A stretch of 14,652 bases of DNA, from the NCBI GenBank assembly GCA_045578245.1, contig JAZNJX010000084.1, positions 1 to 14,652 on the forward strand, written 5' to 3'. Shown here in pieces: positions 6,033 to 12,850 of this stretch. This stretch comes from Fimenecus sp045578245. Lineage in GTDB: Bacteria > Bacillota > Clostridia > Oscillospirales > Acutalibacteraceae. The notes beneath the pieces are model-generated. The model made no database searches, was not told where the DNA came from, and saw only the letters and a program-made list of their open reading frames with translations. The position numbers and the translations under genes were made by a program. How positions within the stretch are numbered: the first letter of the stretch is position 1; each line of letters opens with the position of its first letter.

Positions 6033-7622
6033 TTATTCCAACTCAATAATATTCTCCGAAATCTCCTTGAACACAGGTGCGCAGTCCTCAGCGCCGGATA
6101 TTCCGTCTTCTTTGAATATGGTGACAACATAGGTTTTTTCCTTTGCAGTAAAGTATCCGCAAAACCAGGTGTGGTTGATTTCTCTGCCATTTTCATACCA
6201 ACCGCTTTGAGCTGTTGCTGTTTTACCACGATTGGCTGAAAGTGGAGAAAATGCTTTTGAACCATTTCCATTTGTAACAACGCTTTCAAGGAATGAGTCA
6301 ATTTTTTCTGCTGTTTTACTGTTAAAGATTCTGTATTGCTGTGGTAGTTTTACCTTTTGGACAGTATCCCCATTCTCATCAATAATACCTTTCATAAGTG
6401 TCGGTGCACGATAGTATCCACCATTTGCGAAGCAGGAATAGGCAACAGCCATCTGCAGGGGACTTGCCAACAATTCACCCTGACCGAAAGTCAGATTTGC
6501 AAGGTCTTGTGGGGAACTGATTCTGTCCGTAGTGGGGAGATTTCCACTGTTTAGATAAAAATTGTCTGCGAGTTCCAACTTTTTTCCGAGTCCGAAATCC
6601 GAAGAAATGGAGAGGATTTTTTCTGCGCCGATTTGTTGACCGAGAGCAATAAAATATGTGTTGCAGGATTTCTCCGTAGCAGTTTTCATATCCACTTCAC
6701 CGTGGGCTGTATGGTTACTGCAACTGAAAGTCTTGTTTCCAACTTGCATCGACCCCGTGCAGTTGTATTTTAAATCGGTATTATTTTCAATGGCTGTACA
6801 CAAAACAAAAGGCTTGAAAACAGAGCCAACGCTATAGGTCGTTATTGCACGATTGATAAAAGGCAAATCTTTATTGTTAATATCCTTTGCAAGGTTTTGA
6901 GGGCTGAATGTTGGAATTGAAGCCATTGCTAAAATCTCGTTTGTGTAACTGTCTAAAATCACAACAGCACCCTTGTCAATGTTGTTTTCAAGGGCCTTTT
7001 CGGCAATTCTTTGGACATTCAGGTCAATGGTCAACTGAATTCCTGCAGGGGAGAGGTAGTTTTCACTTTCAATGGCTATGCCCTCACCAAAAAGCACATT
7101 CCCGATAGCGTCAACACTCCATAGTGCATTAAGCTTTCCACCCTGACGACTCAAAAGATTTTCATATACTTTTTCAAGTCCCATGACACCAACACCATTT
7201 TCGTCAAGATGTCCGATTAAATGAGTGCAAGGCTGAGTATCTGAATATCGGTTTGTAAGCGAGAAAGATTTTATATCATTTTCATTGACTGTTACAGAAT
7301 TTTTGAAGATACCGATTTTGCCTTTTTGCATGGAATCATATAAATCCTTTTTGTCATCCTCATTTGCATAAGTGTTAATGAAATTCAAAGCCTTTGTACT
7401 TGGCAGACAAGCTATAAAATCCTCACTTTCTGAGTTGACAATTTTCTCCATATTTCTGTCGTAAATCATACCTCGTGAGGAGGAAAGAGTGTAGGATTTT
7501 GTACTCTGTGACTTTGCAACGGTGGAAGAATCCAAGTCAGTAATAATAACACCAATGTTGACTATCAACAGACCAAAGACAACACAAAGACCAAAAAATG
7601 CAAGATAAGTCCTTTTGAACAT
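6033..7622 (-). CDS. Class B penicillin-binding protein (peptidoglycan transpeptidase)
   Basis: This is a 529-residue DD-transpeptidase that cross-links cell-wall peptides outside the membrane. A single N-terminal anchor (~5-28) is followed by the class B dimerisation region with SSSRGMIYDRN (~47-57) and the transpeptidase domain (~195-525). Catalytic motifs are S267-VF-K270, S319-C-N321 and K467-T-A469. The last is KTA where the family norm is KTG; A469 is codon GCA at 6216-6218. PASTA repeats are absent. The ATG at 7622 begins a typical anchor and its ribosome binding site AGGTG is buried in a hairpin. The PAP2 gene upstream suggests a wall-synthesis pair. It belongs with the SpoVD/FtsI/PbpA-type proteins; division, elongation or sporulation role cannot be told apart here. 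No hairpin terminator is seen before the tRNA promoter. Confidence 0.93.
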   Translation of the reverse strand: MFKRTYLAFFGLCVVFGLLIVNIGVIITDLDSSTVAKSQSTKSYTLSSSRGMIYDRNMEKIVNSESEDFIACLPSTKALNFINTYANEDDKKDLYDSMQKGKIGIFKNSVTVNENDIKSFSLTNRYSDTQPCTHLIGHLDENGVGVMGLEKVYENLLSRQGGKLNALWSVDAIGNVLFGEGIAIESENYLSPAGIQLTIDLNVQRIAEKALENNIDKGAVVILDSYTNEILAMASIPTFSPQNLAKDINNKDLPFINRAITTYSVGSVFKPFVLCTAIENNTDLKYNCTGSMQVGNKTFSCSNHTAHGEVDMKTATEKSCNTYFIALGQQIGAEKILSISSDFGLGKKLELADNFYLNSGNLPTTDRISSPQDLANLTFGQGELLASPLQMAVAYSCFANGGYYRAPTLMKGIIDENGDTVQKVKLPQQYRIFNSKTAEKIDSFLESVVTNGNGSKAFSPLSANRGKTATAQSGWYENGREINHTWFCGYFTAKEKTYVVTIFKEDGISGAEDCAPVFKEISENIIELE

Positions 7623-7663
7623 AAATAATCACCTGTGTAGAGTTTTGACACAGGTGATTATTT
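7623..7663 (-). promoter_or_regulatory. 16-bp hairpin overlapping the PBP ribosome binding site; terminator or attenuator
   Basis: Bases 7623-7638 pair perfectly with 7648-7663 around a 9-nt loop. On the minus strand the 3' arm contains AGGTGATTATTT and ends directly at the PBP ATG (7622), so the only visible Shine-Dalgarno is within the stem. The core CACCTGTGT/ACACAGGTG with U-rich ATTATTT after it also looks like a terminator for the PAP2 gene ending 10 nt upstream. Confidence 0.75.
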
Positions 7664-7673
7664 TTATAAGTAT

Positions 7674-8300
7674 TTATGCTTTCTTTTTGAATTTCTGTGC
7701 TAAATCGAATTCAGCAAATTTTGTGTTTTCTGTTTTTTTCATAATTGCTTTCATTATGAGATAACCCATAATACCTGCGAATACACCAACACAAACGCCA
7801 CCGATAACGTCAGTTACATAGTGTACCATAAGATATATTCTTGAAAGACCAACGAATACAGAGAAAACAGGGAATATCCAACTGTATTTTTTGTTAAGAA
7901 CAAGGAACAAAGCAACGCCTAATTCAAATGCAGCAGTTGTGTGACCTGATGGGAAAGATTTTTCACTTTCAATATGACTACCTGCAAATTCATGCCAACT
8001 CATAAATATTGGGTTGTCTGCATAGTAAATATAAGGACGTGGACGTGCAAACAATGGTTTCATTACAAGGTTTGTGAGAAGTGTTCCCACTAAAACTGCG
8101 AAAAGCACAGCCATACCGAATTTGCGAGTCTTTTTAAATGGAATTAAAAGAGCACCCACAATTGCCATAGGGGTAACGAAAGAACCGCCACCGAAAAAAG
8201 TGATAAACTCAGCAACAATATTCATAGTTGCACTCTGAATCTGTTCGCCGAAGAATGCGAATACACTCATATCGAATGAGTCAAAAATAGAAAAATCCAT
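7674..8300 (-). CDS. PAP2 family membrane phosphatase
   Basis: This is a 208-residue integral membrane protein with the full lipid-phosphatase signature: K81-x6-R88-P89 (KPLFARPRP), P117-S118-G119-H120, and S153-R154-x5-H160-x3-D164 (SRIYLMVHYVTD). H160 is the expected nucleophile. About five to six membrane segments place the active site on the outer face. Likely substrates are undecaprenyl pyrophosphate, phosphatidylglycerol phosphate or a similar lipid phosphate; the adjacent PBP favours a role in recycling the undecaprenyl carrier for peptidoglycan, which is inference. I chose ATG 8300: GGAG at 8308-8311 is 7 nt away, whereas the in-frame TTG at 8306 touches the ribosome binding site. It has its own promoter, divergent from the GPH transporter. 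Confidence 0.92.
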   Translation of the reverse strand: MDFSIFDSFDMSVFAFFGEQIQSATMNIVAEFITFFGGGSFVTPMAIVGALLIPFKKTRKFGMAVLFAVLVGTLLTNLVMKPLFARPRPYIYYADNPIFMSWHEFAGSHIESEKSFPSGHTTAAFELGVALFLVLNKKYSWIFPVFSVFVGLSRIYLMVHYVTDVIGGVCVGVFAGIMGYLIMKAIMKKTENTKFAEFDLAQKFKKKA

Positions 8301-8332
8301 ATCCAATCTCCTTTATTAAATTTTATGCCAAT

Positions 8333-8361
8333 ATTTTACACTACTTTTTACCCATTTTCAA
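8333..8361 (-). promoter_or_regulatory. Promoter of the PAP2 gene
   Basis: On the minus strand, TTGAAA (8356-8361), a 17-nt spacer and TAAAAT (8333-8338). The two boxes match 4-5 of 6 consensus bases each. It lies back to back with the promoter at 8381-8409. Confidence 0.75.
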
Positions 8362-8380
8362 GAGTTCTTCTAACAGATAA

Positions 8381-8409
8381 TTGATTTTACTGCGAAAAAG
8401 ATTTATAAT
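8381..8409 (+). promoter_or_regulatory. Promoter of the first GPH transporter
   Basis: TTGATT (8381-8386), a 17-nt spacer and a perfect TATAAT (8404-8409), 34 nt before the ATG. No clear operator or cre-like palindrome is seen beside it. Confidence 0.8.
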
Positions 8410-8442
8410 GAAAATATCAGATATATTTAATGGGGTGAATAT

Positions 8443-10074
8443 ATGGGAAAGATTAAAAAGGCATTAAACACAATTAAATCAAACTGGAAAACAGCACCCG
8501 AGGGTAGTTATGTGCCATATAAAGAGATTGCTGCTTATTCCGTTGGTGGTACAGGTGTTTATTTTATCACTGCAATAGTGGGTATGATTGGGCTTAGTGC
8601 AGGTAGCATGATAGTTGGTGCGTCAATCGGAATCAAGGCTATGGACCTGCAGACAATGAATGTTATAACAACACTCATTATGCTTCTTATGGCACCTACA
8701 AGAGCAATGCTTTTTGATAACACAAAGAGCAAAATGGGAAAATTCAGACCCTACATATTGGCTCTTGGACTCCCAACTGCAATTATAGGCACGATTTTTG
8801 TGTATCTTCCATACGAAACAATGGAATATAATCAGAAGTTGATTGCAGTTTTTGTGTGTTACACATTACTTCAATTCTTCTCTCCGTTTTACAGCTCAGC
8901 ATATTCCGGACTTGTTCAGGTTTTGTCTCCAAACTCAAAAGAACGTTCATGGATAATCGAAATCAGTTCAATTATATATTCCTTTGCACCAACGGTTATA
9001 AATCCTGTTATGCCACTTATCGGACCGCTTGATAATATTAAAACCTACCGTATCGGATTTCCGATATTCTGCACAATCGGTGTAATTATCAGTATGCTCT
9101 GTGTTTTCGGCACAAGGGAAAGGGTGATTGTGCCAAAACAATATGTTCAGAAAATGAACTTCTTCGAGGGACTCAAAAAGGTTTCCCACAACAAATACTT
9201 CTGGATTATCAATATTTCTCAATGGGTAGCATTCCTGAATCAAGGTTATGGTTATATTTTCCAGTGGATTTTCTATTACGGAATGAACAACCCTGCAATA
9301 TATTCAATTATGACTGTGATTAAAGGTGAGGCATATACCCCCGGTATGGTTGCAGCAGCACCGCTTACCAACAAATTCGGTAAAAAGAAAGTTTGTCTGA
9401 TTTCCCTTTCAATTCAGGTTGTCTGTCTTTGCCTTATGCTGTTCCTTTACAAAAACTATATCCTTTTGTTTGTATGTATTTTTATAAAAGAGATGGTCGG
9501 TGCAGTTTCAATCATCTATCTCCCTGCCATGAAAGCAGATATGATGGACTATCAACAATACAAAACAGGTGACAGACTTGAGGGCTTTATTGAGCAGGGT
9601 GGAATTTTAATGGGTAGCATTGTAGCTCTTGCCACAGGCTATTTTATCCCAGTTCTTTTCAGAACTTATGGACTTACAAACAACTATGATGATTTATATA
9701 ATGCTGCTTTTAGAACACCCCTTGTACGAATTGTAATTATCTATGCAATCGTTGGTACAATTCTTTCAATTATCCCATTCCTTTTCTATGATTTGAGTGA
9801 AGAAAAGAGAAAGAATATGATATCTGCCCTTAAAATCAGAGCCTTGTTTGCAGACTTTGAACATGGGGATTTTGATGAAACATCCCTTGAAAATGTAGCT
9901 CTTGTATATGAAGCAGAAAATGCTTTAAAAGAGTTTGCAAACTACAATACAAAAGCAGAAAAAGAAAAATATCTTGGTGCAAAAATTGTCTGTGACGAAG
10001 TGGAAAAACTCAAGGCAGAAAACATTGAAAAATGGAACAGGCTTATAGCAGAATACCAATCAGTCAGAGCATAA
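8443..10074 (+). CDS. GPH/MelB-family (MFS_2) sugar transporter with long C-terminal tail
   Basis: This 543-residue secondary transporter of the glycoside-pentoside-hexuronide:cation symporter family should import a sugar or glycoside. Family marks are the loop after helix 2, DNTKSKMGKFRPY (~92-104), LSPNSKERS (~161-169), NKYFWIINIS (~250-259) and KADMMDYQQYKTGDR (~364-378). The position matching the helix-2 cation-site aspartates of MelB (D55 and D59) holds M80 and A84. After the last helix, residues 450-543 form a ~94-residue soluble, charged, largely helical tail, longer than usual; it is not a recognisable IIA-type domain. The start has GGGGTGA at 8432-8438. It is related to the transporter at 10962-12632, which is convergent. 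Proximity to fucU suggests fucose or a fucosyl/rhamnosyl glycoside, but the substrate is unproven. Confidence 0.88.
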   Translation: MGKIKKALNTIKSNWKTAPEGSYVPYKEIAAYSVGGTGVYFITAIVGMIGLSAGSMIVGASIGIKAMDLQTMNVITTLIMLLMAPTRAMLFDNTKSKMGKFRPYILALGLPTAIIGTIFVYLPYETMEYNQKLIAVFVCYTLLQFFSPFYSSAYSGLVQVLSPNSKERSWIIEISSIIYSFAPTVINPVMPLIGPLDNIKTYRIGFPIFCTIGVIISMLCVFGTRERVIVPKQYVQKMNFFEGLKKVSHNKYFWIINISQWVAFLNQGYGYIFQWIFYYGMNNPAIYSIMTVIKGEAYTPGMVAAAPLTNKFGKKKVCLISLSIQVVCLCLMLFLYKNYILLFVCIFIKEMVGAVSIIYLPAMKADMMDYQQYKTGDRLEGFIEQGGILMGSIVALATGYFIPVLFRTYGLTNNYDDLYNAAFRTPLVRIVIIYAIVGTILSIIPFLFYDLSEEKRKNMISALKIRALFADFEHGDFDETSLENVALVYEAENALKEFANYNTKAEKEKYLGAKIVCDEVEKLKAENIEKWNRLIAEYQSVRA

Positions 10075-10107
10075 AAAAATGAGCCGTCTTATGACGGCTC
10101 ATTTTTT
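10074..10107. terminator. Bidirectional terminator between convergent genes
   Basis: 10-bp core ATGAGCCGTC (10079-10088) / GACGGCTCAT (10093-10102) with a TTAT loop, extended by five A-T pairs to 10074-10107. It serves both the GPH transporter and the LRR lipoprotein gene that ends at 10109. Confidence 0.95.
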
Positions 10108-10108
10108 C

Positions 10109-10960
10109 TTATTTCCAGTTGATTTTCAAGTCTTTAATTGCAAGTCCATTCTGTGTTGGATACCACTTGTCACCAAGAGTTACATCGCTTTCTTTTGCAT
10201 CAACATTGATTGTGAGAAGGCTTGTGCAGTTGTAGAAAGCATAAGTGTCAATCTGTTTGATTGTTGACGGAATATTGATTTCAGAAATTGCTGAACAGAA
10301 ACCGAAAGCGTCTTTTCCAATTACTTCAACTTTCTGTGAAAGTGTAAGGTCTTTAAGTGACCAGCAACGGAAGAAAGCTTTTTCTTCAATATTCTTTACG
10401 CTGTCGGGAATAACAACTTTTGTGATTTTTCCACATTTGTAGAAGGCTTTTGTACGGATTGTTTCAACACCGTCAGGAATTGAATATTCGGAAATCTGAA
10501 TGTCGTTACCGTTTTCATCCTTTGTGTCAACCAAATCCTTTGCAAGAGGATAGAAAAGGAGAGTTTTCATATCCTTTGTGAAAAGAACACCATCAACATC
10601 ACAGAAAGATTCGTTGTTTTCATCAACAGTAATTTTTGTAACGTTCTGATTATTCTCTAATGCCCAAGGACTGATTTCCTTAACATTTTTACCAATGTGA
10701 ATTTCGGTCACATATTCAAGGTTAACAACGGAAAAATCAGCAATCTTTGTAACAGGGATACCCTCGTATTCGTCGGGAATAACTATTTTTGTAATAGTCA
10801 TTTTGTTAGGTACGCCTGTAACAGTTGCCTCACCATTTTCGACGGTGTATTCAATTTCGTCACCTTCAATGCCTAAGAAGGTGGATACAGCCCCACAGCC
10901 TGAAAACAATAAGCAGATGCAAATAAGAAGTGCTGAAATTTTTAAAATTTTGTTCTTCAT
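10109..10960 (-). CDS. BspA-type leucine-rich-repeat lipoprotein
   Basis: This 283-residue secreted lipoprotein has a basic start and hydrophobic helix (~5-20) ending in a lipobox, LLFSGC, with lipidated C22. The body contains LRR_5/BspA-type repeats: VVIPDSVKNIEEKAFFRCWSL is the clearest (~182-202), with further units near 160-175, 205-225 and 228-250 built on the IP.(S/G)V..I...AF..C pattern. Such proteins are surface adhesins or binding proteins. I chose the ATG at 10960 because it begins the signal peptide and has GAGG at 10970-10973; a longer frame reaching 11221 overlaps the transporter gene. Only 1 nt separates it from the stop of the upstream GPH transporter gene, so the two are translationally coupled. 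A role in capturing glycan or sugar for that transporter is inference. Confidence 0.88.
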   Translation of the reverse strand: MKNKILKISALLICICLLFSGCGAVSTFLGIEGDEIEYTVENGEATVTGVPNKMTITKIVIPDEYEGIPVTKIADFSVVNLEYVTEIHIGKNVKEISPWALENNQNVTKITVDENNESFCDVDGVLFTKDMKTLLFYPLAKDLVDTKDENGNDIQISEYSIPDGVETIRTKAFYKCGKITKVVIPDSVKNIEEKAFFRCWSLKDLTLSQKVEVIGKDAFGFCSAISEINIPSTIKQIDTYAFYNCTSLLTINVDAKESDVTLGDKWYPTQNGLAIKDLKINWK

Positions 10961-10961
10961 A

Positions 10962-12632
10962 TTAAACAACCTCGCTTTCAGTTTCTTCATTTTCAATAGC
11001 ACGGAGTCTTTCCTGTAACTCTGCAACACACATATCGTGCTTTTCTCTTGTAAGGTCATAGAAGAAGAAAGGAATAACCATAAGAACAGTACTGATAATT
11101 GTAGCCCATGTGTAAAGGTTGAATACCTGATTGAGAATTGCCTGGTCGAAAAGTACATCCCAGTCAGATGTAAATCCAATTCTTTCCAAAAGATATGGAA
11201 TAATGAAACCAAGAACAACATTGATTGGGTTCAAGAACCAACCGAACACACCTGCCATGGAGTCAGCGCGTTCACCGTATTTCCATTGATGATAGTCCTG
11301 AATATCGGCTCCAAGACCAACATTGATACCGTCAACAACAGGCTGGAATGTGTTTCTTAAGAACATAGCACCAATAAACACATAAACATTCTCAATTCTT
11401 ACTGCAAACAGCATAAGAATGATTGTGAGAAGTGCAATACCTCTGAATGCAATAAGAATGTTTCTTTTCTGAAATTTCTTTGTAAGGATAGGACAAAGAA
11501 TATTACCGAAGGTCATACCAACAACAACCACATTTGCAGCAACACCGTAAAGTGCTTCCATTCTGAGAGAATAAATAAACCAGAATTGAAGAAGACCACC
11601 AACCAATGCTGACCATTGTCCCAAAATTGTGGAGATATTTGTAATCCAGAAATATTTGTTTTTAAGAACATTTTTAGCACCGTTAAAGAATGTAACCTTC
11701 TTACGCTTATCACCGGACGCTTCTATAACACGTTCTTTACAATAAATGCCGGCTAACGAAACAAAAACACCAATAAATCCAAAAATAGGAACAAAGATTT
11801 TGTATGTAGTGATGCTAAGATAACCACCCGTTAACTGAATAAGTGCAGGGAAGAACATATTGATGATTGATGGGAAAAAACCTGTGATAATAGGAACAAT
11901 TGAGTGGAGTCGCTGTCTTTCCTGTGAATTTGGTGTCATAAAAGTAACAAGACCATTAACACCAACATAGGAGTTGTAAAAGTAGTTCATCAAAGTGAAA
12001 GCACCGTGGAGAATTACAAGTTTATATACACTTGGAAGTCCCTGAATAGGTAAAAACGGTATTATTGACATAACTATTGCTGCGGGAAAACCACAAAGAA
12101 GAATAAAAGGTTTAAGTCTTCCGTACTTTGCACAGAATTTTTTACGGATACCCCATATTATGTAATTGGTAATGCCACTTATAAACAGAATGTTGGCAAC
12201 AATCTGTGGGGTGCCTAACATAAAGTCGATGGCGTCCATAGGTATGAAATAACACAGAAAACCTATAATAATCTCACCTGAATAGCAGATATGTGCAAAT
12301 TTTCTCATTTTTGGTGAAAGTTCACCATGGTTTTCATAAATGAGAACACCAATAGGGTTCATAAACATAAGCACATATCCAATAATCGTGCTTATAAGAT
12401 TTACAAGCTGGAACTGCATATTGCTAAGCTCCATAATAGAACCGCAAAAATATGAAGCAGAGAAAGACATCATTCCCGATGCAGTTAAAAAGATGTATGA
12501 ACCTGCCTGGGTTGCAGTATATGCGCAGAACTCTTTTAATGAAACAAATTCTCCTTCGTTTGGCTTATTCCAATGTTCTTTTACATAAGATGGCAACCCC
12601 TTGACGGTGCTTATGATTTCCGCTTTTGTCAT
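10962..12632 (-). CDS. GPH/MelB-family (MFS_2) sugar transporter with an extra two-helix insertion
   Basis: This is a 556-residue relative of the 8443-10074 transporter. Shared landmarks include CAKYGRLKPFILLCGFP (~167-183), MTPNSQERQ (~232-240), NKYFWITNIS (~325-334) and GADIQDYHQWKYGER (~441-455). From KEFCAY (33-38) to the LKPFI motif (173-177) there are about 66 more residues than in the sister protein. The extra stretch holds two hydrophobic segments (~112-131 and ~143-162), giving about 14 helices instead of 12. The cation-site positions of MelB helix 2 are L88 and N92, not Asp. The C-terminal tail is short (~31 residues, charged). AAAGGG sits 8 nt before the ATG. It forms an operon with the LRR lipoprotein and lies downstream of fucU and a RhaB-family kinase, so fucose or rhamnose import is likely but unproven. 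Confidence 0.87.
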   Translation of the reverse strand: MTKAEIISTVKGLPSYVKEHWNKPNEGEFVSLKEFCAYTATQAGSYIFLTASGMMSFSASYFCGSIMELSNMQFQLVNLISTIIGYVLMFMNPIGVLIYENHGELSPKMRKFAHICYSGEIIIGFLCYFIPMDAIDFMLGTPQIVANILFISGITNYIIWGIRKKFCAKYGRLKPFILLCGFPAAIVMSIIPFLPIQGLPSVYKLVILHGAFTLMNYFYNSYVGVNGLVTFMTPNSQERQRLHSIVPIITGFFPSIINMFFPALIQLTGGYLSITTYKIFVPIFGFIGVFVSLAGIYCKERVIEASGDKRKKVTFFNGAKNVLKNKYFWITNISTILGQWSALVGGLLQFWFIYSLRMEALYGVAANVVVVGMTFGNILCPILTKKFQKRNILIAFRGIALLTIILMLFAVRIENVYVFIGAMFLRNTFQPVVDGINVGLGADIQDYHQWKYGERADSMAGVFGWFLNPINVVLGFIIPYLLERIGFTSDWDVLFDQAILNQVFNLYTWATIISTVLMVIPFFFYDLTREKHDMCVAELQERLRAIENEETESEVV

Positions 12633-12715
12633 TTGACCATCCCTTTCTAAAGCTAATCAATTAATTATACAATATTATAAAAGAAAAATAAAGAGAAGTA
12701 GCAAAAAAACAACTT

Positions 12716-12767
12716 TTTCGTCAAAGTGATTATAATAAGTATGATTTGTCTGTTACAAATGACGAAA
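12716..12767 (-). promoter_or_regulatory. Promoter and nested inverted repeats upstream of the second GPH transporter
   Basis: On the minus strand, TTGTAA (12753-12758), an 18-nt spacer and TATAAT (12729-12734). The -35 box lies in a perfect inverted repeat ATTTGT-N5-ACAAAT (12744-12760). A wider 8-bp inverted repeat, TTTCGTCA (12716-12723) and TGACGAAA (12760-12767), brackets the whole promoter. This looks like an operator arrangement for a sugar-responsive regulator. A ~90-nt leader follows, with further A/T-rich -10-like words (12659-12680) that could be alternative promoters. Confidence 0.6.
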
Positions 12768-12804
12768 GAATGTTTGTTATTCGTGATATAATTATAGTTT
12801 ATGT

Positions 12805-12842
12805 GTATAAAAAAGGGACACTGTCATCAGTATCCCTAAAAA
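12805..12842 (-). terminator. Terminator of the fucU-kinase unit
   Basis: On the minus strand, AGGGATACTG (12828-12837) pairs with CAGTGTCCCT (12814-12823), 10 bp with one G-T pair and a 4-nt loop, followed by a run of Ts. It separates the kinase gene from the transporter-lipoprotein operon, which has its own promoter. Confidence 0.92.
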
Positions 12843-12850
12843 CAATTCAT

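Noticed and set aside
10961..11221. N-terminal extension of the LRR lipoprotein to 370 residues
   Set aside because: The extension overlaps the transporter gene in another frame, while the ATG at 10960 has a ribosome binding site and begins a lipoprotein signal peptide.
11037..11360. 107-residue plus-strand open frame
   Set aside because: It is fully antisense to the transporter gene, has no ribosome binding site, and its composition is that of a shadow frame.
12633..12722. Leader of the second GPH transporter as a riboswitch
   Set aside because: It is A/T-rich without a convincing conserved aptamer core or expression-platform hairpin that I can recognise.
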